Assembly (NCBI GenBank): GCA_016200005.1
Contig: JACQFP010000006.1
Span: 1-61,081, forward strand
Length of the DNA stretch: 61,081 nt
Direction of reading: 5' to 3'
DNA from: Verrucomicrobiota bacterium
Lineage (GTDB): Bacteria; Verrucomicrobiota; Verrucomicrobiia; Limisphaerales; PALSA-1396
Part shown: positions 33,291-42,582 of the stretch, one piece after another
Layout of the letters: each line of letters opens with the position of its first letter
How positions within the stretch are numbered: the first letter of the stretch is position 1
Notes under the pieces: model-generated
The model's database searches: none
The model's input: the letters and a program-made list of their open reading frames with translations, nothing else
What the model was told of the DNA's origin: nothing
Position numbers and translations under genes: made by a program

Positions 33291-34706
33291 TCAAATACGC
33301 CCCAAGCGTGCCAGCAATTTCCGGTGAATCCCGCCAAAATCGCCGTTGCTGAACACACAGACCACGTCGCCGCCTTGAACATTCTTCGCGGTGTGCTCCA
33401 CAATCGCGTCCACATCCGGCAGATACGCGGCACCTTTCCCCGCAGTCTTCAAATCCTGCATCAACCGCGCCGGATCGAGACGTTCGCTGGGCGACAACAA
33501 TTCCAACCGCGCAACCTGTGAAACCACCACGGCGTCGGCATCGGCGAAGGCAGTCACGAGTTCCTGTTGAAAAACATTTCGTCGCGTCGTGTTGCTGCGC
33601 GGCTCGAAGATGGCCCAGATTTTTTGGCTCGGATATTTGATTCGCAACGCGCTCAACGTCTCGCGAATCGCCGTCGGGTGATGCCCGAAATCATCCACCA
33701 CCGTCACGCCGCCGCTGATACCGCGCACTTCCATCCGCCGCTTGATCCCCTTAAACGTATCGAACGCCGACTGGATTTGTTTGTTCGACAGCCCGCAATG
33801 CTTCGCGCACGCCACCACCGCCAGCGCATTACGCACATTGAGTTCCCCAACCAAGTTCGTGTGGAACTTGAAGCTGGGAATCTCGAACTCAGTCGCGGTC
33901 GGACCGTACCGGATGTTGAAGGCTCGAACGGCGTTGCCTTCGCCCAGGCCAAAACGTTTCACCGGGCAATGCGTCACATTCAACAGCGGCGCGAGGTTGG
34001 CATCATCGCCGTTGGCGAGCAGAAGACCGTTCCGCGGGATCAGCCGGATGAAATGTTTGAAAGAAGTCTGGATTGCAGCGAGATTTTCAAAAATGTCCGC
34101 GTGATCGAACTCCACATTGTTGATGATCGCGACCTCCGGCAGGTAATGAACAAACTTGCTACGCTTGTCGAAGAACGCCGTGTCGTATTCGTCGCCCTCA
34201 ATGACAAACCACTCGCTGCCCGCTCGCGATTTATCGGAGTCGGTGAAACGCGCCCCCTGCCGCAGGTTCAGGGGAATGCCCCCGATGAGAAAACTTGGAT
34301 TCAAACCGTTGTGCTCGAAAACCCACGTGAGCAGCGAAGTCGTGGTCGTCTTGCCATGCGTGCCAGCAACGACGATGGAGCGTTTACCACGAATGAAGAA
34401 TTCCTTGAGCAATTCCGGCAACGAGCAATAGCGCAGTTTGTGATCCAGGGCGAACTCAGCTTCGGGATTCCCGCGCGAAATGGCGTTGCCGATGACGATG
34501 AGGTCGGGCTTGTGCGCGAGGTTGCGCTCAGCGTAACCGGACATCACCTCGATCTTCCGCTCGGCGAGGAAGGTGGACATCGGCGGATAGATTTTTTGAT
34601 CTGAACCGGTGACGGAAAAGCCTTTCTCTTGCATCGCTGCAGCCGTCGAGGCCATGGCGGTGCCGCAGACGCCGATGAAGTGGACTGATTTGATTTCGGA
34701 AAACAT
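33291..34706 (-). CDS. mpl: murein tripeptide ligase Mpl
   Basis: This 471-residue Mur ligase reattaches the recycled tripeptide L-Ala-gamma-D-Glu-mDAP to UDP-MurNAc. The N-terminal Rossmann part shows HFIGVCGTAMASTAAAMQEKG, then GSDQKIYPPMS. The ATP site is VVAGTHGKTTTTSLLTW, followed by GGIPLNLRQGARF, IEGDEYDTAFFDKRSKFVHY and NNVEFDHADIFENL. The C-terminal domain has VVDDFGHHPTAIRETL and FEPRSNTTRRNVFQQEL. GVCGTAM and the dispersed SKFVHYLPE segment favour Mpl over MurC, and the length fits. It indicates diaminopimelate peptidoglycan with recycling. Confidence 0.93.
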   Translation of the reverse strand: MFSEIKSVHFIGVCGTAMASTAAAMQEKGFSVTGSDQKIYPPMSTFLAERKIEVMSGYAERNLAHKPDLIVIGNAISRGNPEAEFALDHKLRYCSLPELLKEFFIRGKRSIVVAGTHGKTTTTSLLTWVFEHNGLNPSFLIGGIPLNLRQGARFTDSDKSRAGSEWFVIEGDEYDTAFFDKRSKFVHYLPEVAIINNVEFDHADIFENLAAIQTSFKHFIRLIPRNGLLLANGDDANLAPLLNVTHCPVKRFGLGEGNAVRAFNIRYGPTATEFEIPSFKFHTNLVGELNVRNALAVVACAKHCGLSNKQIQSAFDTFKGIKRRMEVRGISGGVTVVDDFGHHPTAIRETLSALRIKYPSQKIWAIFEPRSNTTRRNVFQQELVTAFADADAVVVSQVARLELLSPSERLDPARLMQDLKTAGKGAAYLPDVDAIVEHTAKNVQGGDVVCVFSNGDFGGIHRKLLARLGRI

Positions 34707-34836
34707 CGCGGAGGAACGATAGGGAAACGAGCAAAACAGAAAAGCCGAATCTGCGGACCGTGGAACTCCGCGTGTCCAAAAGCCGACGAAAAAAAATCGC
34801 AGAATTCCGCGCTCCTGGTTGCAGCCGCTGACGTGA

Positions 34837-35064
34837 TCAGTGGACTTTAGTCCGCGCGGATTTCGGCCCGACGCTCACGACTTGGGCGGGGTCAACAATT
34901 CGGAAGCTGCCATCAGGCAAAACGACGATGAACTCGGGGTTCTTGGGCATGAACAGAAGATGATCGGTTGTGACCACCGGCAACACCCGTCCGTCCGACA
35001 AATGAATATCAAACGGCTTGAACGGTGCGACATCCCGCATTTCTCGCAGTGTTCTGAGCGTCAT
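34837..35064 (-). CDS. small conserved protein, likely beta-rich
   Basis: From ATG 35064 the 75-residue product reads MTLRTLREMRDVAPFKPFDIHLSDGRVLPV, TTDHLLFMPKNPEFIVVLPDGSFRIVDPAQV. The layout, a short helix, FxPFxIHLxDGR and PDGSFxIVD, is common in small orphan proteins of Planctomycetes and Verrucomicrobia. The function is unknown. It lies on the same strand as mpl but in front of it by 130 nt. Confidence 0.68.
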   Translation of the reverse strand: MTLRTLREMRDVAPFKPFDIHLSDGRVLPVVTTDHLLFMPKNPEFIVVLPDGSFRIVDPAQVVSVGPKSARTKVH

Positions 35065-35218
35065 ACGGGGATACTGTGCTTGCACCTTGCAGCACCGTCA
35101 ACATTGGCCGCGCCGTGCCGCACCCGCGCTGGTCGCAAGCGACGGAACGTATGATCGACAGCGGCGACCGTGTCCGGACGCAGCCTTTCAATGATTATGG
35201 CAGCTACCTGCCGCAACG

Positions 35219-35629
35219 ATGAAAGCTAGAATGGGGCGACGAGGTTTCTTAAGTCTTCAACAGATTAGAAAGCTGGCGGACGATTGCGACGCCAGCTTAC
35301 AGGCTTCGGCATTTCGCTACACTCGCTTTACCCCTGAGCCGCACCTAGCTGTAGTTTCTGAGGACGAAAGCGTCCTCTACTACTTCGTTTCTGACGAAGC
35401 GCGCGCCATCGGATTTGGATACCTTGGCAACCGGGAAATACCGGAACGAAGCCCAACCCAAAAAGCAATTGCTCACACGTTCCCCACAATCGAAGAAGGC
35501 GCAACGCAAACCGAGCTTTGGTTTTCTGAACGGCAGGCTCGCGCCGAACTTTGGGAAGAAGCGATCCGACTCGGCTCTTCGAATCGCGTGATTACTCTCT
35601 TGTCTTGGCAAAAATATAACACGCACTGA
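35219..35629 (+). CDS. ImmA/IrrE-like C-terminal remnant
   Basis: The 136-residue product starts MKARMGRRGFLSLQQIRKLADDCDASLQASAFRYTRFTPEP and continues HLAVVSEDESVLYYFVSDEA and GYLGNREIPERSP. The segment LADDCDASLQASAFRYTRF matches the helix that follows the metallopeptidase core in ImmA/IrrE-type proteins (LAxxFxVSxxAxxxRY). No HExxH zinc motif is present, so the catalytic half is missing. It may be the remnant of a regulator or toxin gene, or a standalone partner. Codon and base use are less GC-rich than in neighbouring genes. Confidence 0.55.
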   Translation: MKARMGRRGFLSLQQIRKLADDCDASLQASAFRYTRFTPEPHLAVVSEDESVLYYFVSDEARAIGFGYLGNREIPERSPTQKAIAHTFPTIEEGATQTELWFSERQARAELWEEAIRLGSSNRVITLLSWQKYNTH

Positions 35630-35639
35630 TGCGAGGATT

Positions 35640-35974
35640 CGACACCCCGGCCCTCTCTCCGTTCGAGGCGGAGAGGGAGAAATCTTTTGCGCCCTTTGCG
35701 CCTTTTAGTGGCGAGAAAATATTGCATGTTCAGCGGCGTTCGCGGTTGATTTCGACTGCTTTGATTCCACCACGAGCCAGGCGATGAGCCAGCCCGGATT
35801 CAGCTTATGCAGACGGGAACAAGCTAAAGCTTGAACTCCAACTCGCGGACAAGGCGAGACTGTCTCAAAACTCGCGAGCGAATTTTCGTTAACGTTCCAT
35901 TTTTCGATATGGCGCACTTTGATGAAGTAGCCAGGCGGATTCGATGGTTCGAAAATGAGTTTTGAGACGGTCTC
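35640..35974. repeat. intergenic repeat cluster with a 118-bp inverted-repeat element
   Basis: The 364 bp between the ImmA-like gene and gatB hold no gene. From left to right I see a CCCTCTCTCC...GGAGAGGGAG palindrome (about 35651-35675), a TTTGCGCCCTTTGCGCCTTT stretch (35688-35707), a half copy of the AAGCTTGAACTCCAA family (35827-35842), and an element bounded by inverted arms at 35856-35873 and 35957-35974 (GAGACTGTCTCAAAACTC and its inverse, 17 of 18 matching). Confidence 0.75.
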
Positions 35975-35993
35975 AGGCTGTCCGCGCTCCGAC

Positions 35994-37469
35994 TCAACCC
36001 TTCAACTTCCGCTCCAGAATCTCGCCCACGAGCGCGGGGTTCGCCTTGCCCTTGCTCAACTTCATCACCTGGCCTTTGAGGAAATTCAGCGCGGCGGCTT
36101 TGCCAGATTTGAAATCATTCGCCGGGCCGGGATTCGCGGCAATGACTTCGTCGCAGAATTTTTCAATCGCGCCGGTGTCGCTGACCTGGGCCAGACCCTT
36201 CTCCTGAACAATGGCGGCCGGAGATTTTCCGGTGTCGAACATTTCGGCAAAGACTTGCTGCGCGGCGGAACTGCTGATGGTTTTGTTTTCCACCAAGCCG
36301 ACCAGTTCGAGCAATGCGTCCGGTTTGAATTTGAGGTTGAGCAACCCCTCACCCGGCTTCGCCACCCTCTCCCCATCCGATGGGGAGAGGGACGGGGTGA
36401 GGGCAACTTCTGCCAGCATTGCACGCAGGTTGTTGATGACCCAGTTCGCGACGGCTTTAGGGTTCTTCGCTGGCTTCGCAATCCCTTCAAAATAATTTCC
36501 CAGCGCCACGTCCCAAACAAAAGTCTGCGCGTCGCCGGCTGGCAATTGGTAATCGCGCATGAACCGTTGCTTGCGCGCCATCGGCAGTTCCACCACGCGC
36601 GTCCTCACTGCGGCCAGCCACTCGTCGCTTGGCTCGAAGGGCATCAGGTCGGGATCGGGGAAATAACGATAGTCATGCGCGTGCTCCTTGGTGCGCATCT
36701 CTTCAGTGATGCCGCCCACGTCGTCCCAGCGACGGGTGGACTGGTGCAGCTCTCCGCCTTTCTTTAACACCTCGAGCTGGCGGGGGATTTCGTACTCCAA
36801 CGCCTTCCGCACGCCGCTGAAGCTGTTCATGTTTTTGATCTCGATCTTGGCGCCGAGTTCTTTCGTGCCCTTGGGTCGCACGCTCACGTTCACGTCGCAG
36901 CGCACCATGCCTTTCTCCATATCGCAATCGCTAACTCCACCGTAGATCAATATGTCCTTGAGCGCGTTGAGATATTCGTAGGCCATGTTCGCGCTGGTGA
37001 TGTCCGGCTCGGAAACGATCTCCATGAGCGGCACGCCGGCGCGGTTGAAATCGACACCGCTGTTGCGCTCGAAATGAATGTTCTTGCCCACGTCCTCTTC
37101 CAGATGCGCGCGAGTAATCCGCACGCGCGAAATGCCGCCGTTGAATTCGAAATCCACGTAGCCATTGATTGTGGACGGTTTGTCGTATTGGGTGATCTGG
37201 TAATTCTTCGGCATGTCCGGATAGAAGTAACTCTTCCGATCGAATTTGGCGAAGCGGGGAATCTGGCAGTTAAGCAGAAGGCCTGTCAGCGCCGTCAGGC
37301 GCAGCGCCTCGTCGTTGGCCACCGGCAACACGCCGGGCATTCCCAGACAAACCGGGCAGACGTTTGTATTCGGCGGCGCGCCAAACGCATTGGCGCATCC
37401 GCACCACATTTTTGATTTGGTTTTCAACTGGACGTGGGTTTCCAGTCCGATGACAGCTTCGTAGTCCAT
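35994..37469 (-). CDS. gatB: aspartyl/glutamyl-tRNA amidotransferase subunit B with a repeat-encoded insertion
   Basis: GatB is the tRNA-binding and kinase subunit that converts Glu-tRNA(Gln) or Asp-tRNA(Asn) to the amide form. From ATG 37469 it reads MDYEAVIGLETHVQLKTKSKMWCGC, NVCPVCLGMPGVLPV and YFYPDMPKNYQITQYD. GVPLMEIVSEPDI, VRCDVNVSVRP and EIKNMNSFSGVRKALEYEI follow, and a YqeY-like tail ends the protein. In the helical domain, after NNLRAMLAEVA, an extra LTPSLSPSDGERVAKPGEG is encoded by a CCCTCACC/GGGAGAGGG palindrome (36345-36403) in frame. gatA and gatC are not adjacent. Sequence upstream of 37469 in the same frame is not GatB. Confidence 0.94.
   Translation of the reverse strand: MDYEAVIGLETHVQLKTKSKMWCGCANAFGAPPNTNVCPVCLGMPGVLPVANDEALRLTALTGLLLNCQIPRFAKFDRKSYFYPDMPKNYQITQYDKPSTINGYVDFEFNGGISRVRITRAHLEEDVGKNIHFERNSGVDFNRAGVPLMEIVSEPDITSANMAYEYLNALKDILIYGGVSDCDMEKGMVRCDVNVSVRPKGTKELGAKIEIKNMNSFSGVRKALEYEIPRQLEVLKKGGELHQSTRRWDDVGGITEEMRTKEHAHDYRYFPDPDLMPFEPSDEWLAAVRTRVVELPMARKQRFMRDYQLPAGDAQTFVWDVALGNYFEGIAKPAKNPKAVANWVINNLRAMLAEVALTPSLSPSDGERVAKPGEGLLNLKFKPDALLELVGLVENKTISSSAAQQVFAEMFDTGKSPAAIVQEKGLAQVSDTGAIEKFCDEVIAANPGPANDFKSGKAAALNFLKGQVMKLSKGKANPALVGEILERKLKG
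36345..36403. repeat. palindromic repeat in frame inside gatB
   Basis: CCCTCACCCGGC and ACCCTCTCCCCATC on the left are matched by TGGGGAGAGGG and GGGGTGAGGG on the right, giving a nested hairpin of 59 bp. A CCCTCTCTCC half copy is found near 35651. Confidence 0.9.
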
Positions 37470-37613
37470 AAGGCGGGAAGATTTAACCACGGATGAACAC
37501 CGATGAACACGGATTTTTCCGCACCGCCAAATATGTCGGGTCTGGCTTTTCGCAAAGTAAACACATCGCAGGATTAAACTTGTTGCCAGGAGTGAGGGCC
37601 TGTTGACCAATTC

Positions 37614-37712
37614 CCGGAGCGCGGACCGCCGAGTCCGCGTGTTTCCATCTCGCAAGCGATTCAAAGGATTTTCGGCAGCCGGTCTTCGCGCGGACTCGGC
37701 GGTCCATGCTCC
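37614..37712. repeat. palindromic repeat, CGGACCGCCGAGTCCGCG family
   Basis: GGAGCGCGGACCGCCGAGTC (from 37616) is inverted as GACTCGGCGGTCCATGCTCC (to 37712), with a further inner CCGCG/CGCGG pairing. It lies between gatB and the second ceramidase-like gene. Next to it, at 37484-37515, are two copies of GGATGAACACCGATGAACAC-type direct repeats. A diverged copy (GCGGACCGTGGAACTCCGCG) lies near 34754 upstream of mpl. Confidence 0.8.
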
Positions 37713-37730
37713 TTTATGTTGGCAATCAAT

Positions 37731-39119
37731 CTAATTCTTTAGCAGCTTGCGGATCGCGCCGAGCAGCACGCCTTCAACTTCCGGAGCGACGTTCGATGAA
37801 CTCGGACTGGTTTCGTAACCGCCCTGCTCGTAGGCGATCGCGGTGCCGATGTATCCCGGCGCATAATCACCGTAAGCGGCCATGGTCACAAACAAGTCCT
37901 TGCGCTCCGCTTTGGCGGCGAGCTGATACTCCACAAACAGTTCGCCCGGCAGATGCAGGATGCGCGCGCGCCCAACTCGGAGACACGAAACGTCGATCCG
38001 GTGACCTGACTGGCAACGTCGCAGCCACGCCAGTTTGGCGACTTCGCCTTGCGCAATAAATGCGGGATCTTTGGCCTTGAGTTGAGCTTCAAGTTTCTCA
38101 ATCGACAAATACTTCGCCGGCGGCAGCGCCACCGACTCGACCGTCCAACCCACATCCGTAGCGCTAATCACTTCACGCTTGGTGTTTTCCCATGCGCGCC
38201 GCAGGCCGTCGGCTAGACGTTCGGCGAGCACGAGGCGATTGGTCGGCGAGCCATCGTTGTATTTTCCCGCGCCAATGTTGCCTCCCGCACCGTTGAAATG
38301 GACGTGCAGCGCCGCCGGTACCGCCAACTGCCGCAGGAAGCGGGCGATACCGGGAAAATCCGGATTCGGGATGCCCGTCCGATAATAACTCTGGGGATGC
38401 GTTGCGTAGTAACTCAGCACCGCCACGGGACGCTCCCCGTTCCAAAAACTGATCAACGAAACCATCGGATCAATCGTGCCTTCGGGTTCGGCGCGCACTG
38501 CCGGATCGGTGGTGGCCGTCCACCTCACGGCGCGAACTTTTCCATCTGAACCGAGGATGCGCCGGTTCGACGCCACCTTTTCCACGCGCGCTTCACCCAG
38601 CCCGAGATGAGTTATCGGCTGTGCGCGCGGCAAGGTCTCGCGGATGGCGACTTCGAGGTTGGTGATCACCTGACGTTGAAAACTGCCCTCGTACTGTCGC
38701 GGCTCAAGTCCGGCTTCCTTGAGGATTCGTTCCGCCGAAAAATCGCAGTCCGGCGCATCGTGCTGATGCAAGACGTGCACGGTGACTCGCGCAGGCGTGG
38801 TTCCGGCGGCGCGTGCCAGGGCGGAACGAAACGCATCGTGCCCTTCATTGCCGATGCCGATCCAATCCACCGCGCACAACACGATCGGTTCGCCGGCACC
38901 CAGGATCACGATACCGCGCGCCCGCAGGCCGAGGTCCCATTTGTTGGTCACGGGATCGTAAGCCATCATGCTGCCCACCGGCGGCGTGGCATCGACATCG
39001 AAGGTGGCCACTTGCAAGGCGGCGGCTTGGTTCGTGCCCGGCGGCGTGGGTTCAGCGGCCTGCAAGTCGCTCAAACCAATCAACAGCAAGACTACGCAAA
39101 GGAGAAATCGCGCGAGCAT
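37731..39119 (-). CDS. secreted neutral/alkaline ceramidase-like protein, second copy
   Basis: The 462-residue product has a signal peptide ([24 protein letters not shown]). It reads [40 protein letters not shown] and [17 protein letters not shown], where HQH replaces the HTH of the first copy. [48 protein letters not shown] and [21 protein letters not shown] follow. The overall order of motifs matches the copy at 358-1737, but identity looks low, so the two probably have different substrates. Family knowledge predicts a zinc-dependent amidase or related hydrolase outside the cytoplasm. Confidence 0.82.
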   Translation of the reverse strand: MLARFLLCVVLLLIGLSDLQAAEPTPPGTNQAAALQVATFDVDATPPVGSMMAYDPVTNKWDLGLRARGIVILGAGEPIVLCAVDWIGIGNEGHDAFRSALARAAGTTPARVTVHVLHQHDAPDCDFSAERILKEAGLEPRQYEGSFQRQVITNLEVAIRETLPRAQPITHLGLGEARVEKVASNRRILGSDGKVRAVRWTATTDPAVRAEPEGTIDPMVSLISFWNGERPVAVLSYYATHPQSYYRTGIPNPDFPGIARFLRQLAVPAALHVHFNGAGGNIGAGKYNDGSPTNRLVLAERLADGLRRAWENTKREVISATDVGWTVESVALPPAKYLSIEKLEAQLKAKDPAFIAQGEVAKLAWLRRCQSGHRIDVSCLRVGRARILHLPGELFVEYQLAAKAERKDLFVTMAAYGDYAPGYIGTAIAYEQGGYETSPSSSNVAPEVEGVLLGAIRKLLKN

Positions 39120-39365
39120 GGAACTATGTTGACCACGTCGAGGTTCTCAAAGCCAGCCTTCTTCAAACAAAAATTGATCGATTGTGAAATCTGGGGAGCG
39201 CGCCCGCCCCGGGCGCGGCCGACGATGTCCTCGTCGTTGGCATCCGGGTGCTTTTGGAGCCAAGCATTTGCTACTGAAGCCACGCGAAGCGTTCGGTGCG
39301 AGGGCGCGCCGAACCACAGCCGGGGCGGCTGTGCTCCCCACGTAACACCCTGAGCGAGCACTTGG

Positions 39366-40274
39366 TCATTTCCGCAAATATTTGTCGAACCAGTCGGCGC
39401 ACAACCGGAAATCCCAAAACATCGTCAGCCAGCCATGTTGTTTGCCGGGACGAATAATGAGTTCCACGTTGCGTCCGATGGCGCGCGCCTGCGTCTGAAA
39501 ATGTTCGGATTGTTCCAACGGCACCAACGTGTCCGCGCCACCGTGGATGATCAGCGTGGGCGGCAGATTCGTCGTGATGTAGTAAATCGGCGACACCTCC
39601 CGCCCGATGACTTTCCAGACGGCCAGATTGGTGCCTTGCGGCCCAAACGCTTTGAGGAAACTTTTTGGCGGCCCGCCGTCGCCGAGATTCTCCGTCGAAG
39701 GGCCGAGATTGAGCAGATCGGTTACTGGATAAAAAATGGCTGCCGCCTGGACTGCGCTGCTTGCGCGATCCACCGGATCGGCGGCGTCGCTTGGACCGGA
39801 GCCACCGCGCGTGGCGAGCATCAAACTCAAGTGTCCGCCCGCGCTGCCGCCCGTCACGCCGATGCGATCCGGGTCGATACCGTACTCCCGCGCATGAAAC
39901 CGGATAAACCGCGTCGCCCGATTCACATCCTCCACGATCTCCATGACTGTGGCCTTCGGTTGGGAAAGATGCGAAACCGCGAACACCGTGTAGCCGCGAC
40001 GAATCAACGGTGCCGCCATGAACGGACGAAAGTCATTTGTTGAGGAATGCCAGCCGCCGCTGACCATCAGCAGGATGCCCAAGCCGTTCGGATGCGCAGG
40101 GCGGACGATGTCGAAACTGAGTTTGTGACCGTGCCGTTCGGTGTAAACGATCCCGTCGGTGCGCGTGACGGCTGGATGGAAATACCACCACACACTGCCG
40201 ACACTGATGCCGATCAATAGGACCACTGCCAACAGGCTCAAGAGAACCAGGCGAACGAAGCGACGTAATGTCAT
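39366..40274 (-). CDS. membrane-anchored alpha/beta hydrolase
   Basis: The 302-residue protein has an N-terminal anchor (LVLLSLLAVVLLIGISVGSVWWYF). The alpha/beta-hydrolase core follows: LLMVSGGWHSSTNDF, a DPDRIGVTGGSAGGHLSLMLATRGG nucleophile elbow with the catalytic serine, LIIHGGADTLVPLEQSEHF with the acidic residue, and RPGKQHGWL with the likely catalytic histidine. This is the BD-FAE/esterase-lipase type often linked to carbohydrate ester removal. The substrate is unknown. It ends 246 nt upstream, in transcription sense, of the ceramidase-like gene on the same strand. The gap between them holds low-complexity GC-rich repeat sequence but no clear gene. Confidence 0.85.
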   Translation of the reverse strand: MTLRRFVRLVLLSLLAVVLLIGISVGSVWWYFHPAVTRTDGIVYTERHGHKLSFDIVRPAHPNGLGILLMVSGGWHSSTNDFRPFMAAPLIRRGYTVFAVSHLSQPKATVMEIVEDVNRATRFIRFHAREYGIDPDRIGVTGGSAGGHLSLMLATRGGSGPSDAADPVDRASSAVQAAAIFYPVTDLLNLGPSTENLGDGGPPKSFLKAFGPQGTNLAVWKVIGREVSPIYYITTNLPPTLIIHGGADTLVPLEQSEHFQTQARAIGRNVELIIRPGKQHGWLTMFWDFRLCADWFDKYLRK

Positions 40275-40372
40275 GGGTCAAGCTTGAGGAGCGACGCCGT
40301 GGAAATCAAGCAGACTGGAAATATTTAACCACAGATAACCTCCCAGCCATCCTCGAGATTGCAGCACCGCCA

Positions 40373-41548
40373 TTATTTTACCAGGTTCTTGCAGAAGCGT
40401 TCCAGCCGTTCCAATCCCTTCTCAATGTTCGCCATACTGGTGGCGTAGCTGATGCGCAGGTAATCGTCGGCGCCAAACGCGATGCCAGGCACAGCGGCGA
40501 CTTTTTCCTGTTCCAACAGTCTTGCGCAGAACTCGGTGGATTTGAGGCCGAGCTTGGAGATGTTCGGGAACAGGTAGAATGCACCTTTGGCATTGACGCA
40601 ACTGATGCCGGGAATGCTGCTTAACTTTTTCCACGCGTAGGCGCGGCGCCTCGCGTACTCCGCCAGCCAGACCGGCAAATGATCCTGCGGGCCGTTGAGC
40701 GCGGCGACGGCACCCTTTTGCGCAAAGGAAGTGGGGTTGCTCGTGCTGTGGCTTTGAATGGCGTCGATGGCTTTGGCGATCGGCTCCGGCGCGGCGAGGT
40801 AACCGAGCCGCCAGCCGGTCATCGAATACGCCTTGGCGAAACCGTGAACAACGACGGTATGTTCGTAATGTGCCGGTGAAAAACTTGCGACGCTCGTGTG
40901 GGTCGCGCCGTCATAGACGAGTTTCTCGTAAATCTCGTCGCTCATAATGAGCACGCCTTTCTCGACGCAGATGTCGCCGAGGGCTTTGATTTCGTCGCGG
41001 GTGTAGAGCGAACCCGTCGGATTGCTGGGCGAATTCAAAATGAACAGGCGCGTGCGCGGAGTGATGGCGGCGCGCAGTTGGTCGGCTGTGACTTTGAATT
41101 CGGTTTCGTCGCTGGTGGGCACGATGACCGGCGTGGCACCGGCGAGCTTGACCATTTCCGGGTAACTCAACCAGTAAGGCGAAGGGATGATGACTTCGTC
41201 GCCTTCTTCACAGGTAGCGAGGATGACGTTGAAACAGGAGTGTTTGCCACCGCATGAGACGATGATCTGCGACGGTTTGTAAGTGAGGCCGTTGTCGCGT
41301 TTGAATTTGTCGGCGATGGCCTGGCGCAACTCCGGGATGCCGGCGGCGGGCGTGTATTTGGTGAAGCCGTCGGCGAGCGCCTTGGCACAGGCGTCCTTGA
41401 TGTGTTGCGGCGTATCGAAGTCCGGTTCGCCGGCGCCAAAGCCGACGACGTCAATGCCGTCCGCCTTCATCTGCTTGGCCTTGGAATCAATGGCCAGTGT
41501 GAGCGACGGAGTCAGCGCCGCGGCGCGATGCGAAATTTTATAGTTCAT
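40373..41548 (-). CDS. pyridoxal-phosphate aminotransferase, aspartate aminotransferase-like
   Basis: The 391-residue class I/II aminotransferase starts at ATG 41548: MNYKISHRAAALTPSLTLAIDSKAKQMK. It has GFGAGEPDFDTPQHI, GGKHSCFNVILATCEEGDEVI, PSPYWLSYPEMVKLAG, LNSPSNPTGSLY, MSDEIYEKLVYDG and the cofactor lysine in GFAKAYSMTGWRLGY. The prokaryotic type (subgroup I-gamma) is likely, transferring amino groups between aspartate or similar and 2-oxoglutarate. Exact substrate range (aspartate, prephenate, aromatic) cannot be told. Confidence 0.93.
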   Translation of the reverse strand: MNYKISHRAAALTPSLTLAIDSKAKQMKADGIDVVGFGAGEPDFDTPQHIKDACAKALADGFTKYTPAAGIPELRQAIADKFKRDNGLTYKPSQIIVSCGGKHSCFNVILATCEEGDEVIIPSPYWLSYPEMVKLAGATPVIVPTSDETEFKVTADQLRAAITPRTRLFILNSPSNPTGSLYTRDEIKALGDICVEKGVLIMSDEIYEKLVYDGATHTSVASFSPAHYEHTVVVHGFAKAYSMTGWRLGYLAAPEPIAKAIDAIQSHSTSNPTSFAQKGAVAALNGPQDHLPVWLAEYARRRAYAWKKLSSIPGISCVNAKGAFYLFPNISKLGLKSTEFCARLLEQEKVAAVPGIAFGADDYLRISYATSMANIEKGLERLERFCKNLVK

Positions 41549-41631
41549 AAAATGGCCGGAGAGAAATAGCATCCGCGCATGGAGGCGCAAGTGGAATTCT
41601 GGAAGAAATCAACGCCAGCGGTTCCTGTCTG

Positions 41632-42498
41632 TCAATCATCGGACCATTGCTTCATGGCATTTTGGATGCGGCGATAATCCGGCATTTCGTCCGGGTCGGG
41701 TTTCTGACCGAGAAAACGGAATACCTTCGGGGCTTTCCAACGCCAACGTTCGGCATGACCGTCAGCGAATGAAAAGTTGCAGCCCTGATTATGCCGGTCG
41801 GCGGGCATATCAAACCAGATGTCTTGCGGGAAATAAATCGAGCCAACGGGCGGGTTACCAAATTGAGCGTCGAGCAAGGTGTCGGCATGTTCATCGATGA
41901 ACACGAAAAGTTGGGTCGGGGAAGGCTTGCGGATTTCCGAAAACTTTTTCCAGGCTGGAATGTTGGCGATGACGTTGAAGGCGTCCTGAAATTCTGGGAA
42001 TCCATTGACGGATTGGCTCATGTTGTAACTGCGGTTGCGAAGCTGGGAGAGGAGCTGGCCGGAGGAGGTTTCGATCTTCGATTGGTCAGCGGGACAATGG
42101 TAGATGGCCACGGAGCGATTGTATTTGAACAGCACGCCGCTCTCCAGATCGACGGTGTTGGTGTCGGTGCGCGCGTGGTCCGGACACCAGGAGATGTCTT
42201 TGGCGATGACGCCGCCGCCCATCGACATGACCGAGTCGTTCGGCGGAAGGACGTCATGATTGTCGAGCACGTAGAGTTGCCAGCAGGTTCCCAGTTGCTT
42301 GAGATTGCTCAGGCAGGCGATGGCGCGGGCCTTGTCCTTGGCTCGGGCGAGAGCCGGCAACAACAGCGCGGCGAGGATGGCAATGATGGCGATGACCACG
42401 AGGAGTTCGATCAACGTGAAAGCCATTCGCATTTGGTGGCCGTGGGAACGGCGAATTTGCGAAGCTGCCTCTGGGTTTAACAGCTCGATCACCTTCAT
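41632..42498 (-). CDS. prepilin-like protein with H-X9-DG type C-terminus
   Basis: The 288-residue product has a short leader ([25 protein letters not shown]) and the prepilin helix [50 protein letters not shown] and [11 protein letters not shown] follow, and the C-terminal signature is [18 protein letters not shown]. It belongs with the proteins at 20007-20894 and 50345-51208. Alanine rather than glycine precedes the phenylalanine at the expected cleavage site, as in the other two copies. The role is probably a pseudopilin or surface filament subunit. Confidence 0.9.
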   Translation of the reverse strand: MKVIELLNPEAASQIRRSHGHQMRMAFTLIELLVVIAIIAILAALLLPALARAKDKARAIACLSNLKQLGTCWQLYVLDNHDVLPPNDSVMSMGGGVIAKDISWCPDHARTDTNTVDLESGVLFKYNRSVAIYHCPADQSKIETSSGQLLSQLRNRSYNMSQSVNGFPEFQDAFNVIANIPAWKKFSEIRKPSPTQLFVFIDEHADTLLDAQFGNPPVGSIYFPQDIWFDMPADRHNQGCNFSFADGHAERWRWKAPKVFRFLGQKPDPDEMPDYRRIQNAMKQWSDD

Positions 42499-42582
42499 AC
42501 CCGCTCATCGTGGTCGGTTGACTCAACGATGATAACAGATATCAGCATATCCGCCACCTGGATTTTGGGCGGTCGCCTCAAA

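Noticed and set aside
39120-39365. Possible 89-residue minus-strand protein in the gap between two hydrolase genes
   Set aside because: The translation is composed of repeat-like, GC-rich low-complexity stretches without a ribosome-binding site or known domain.
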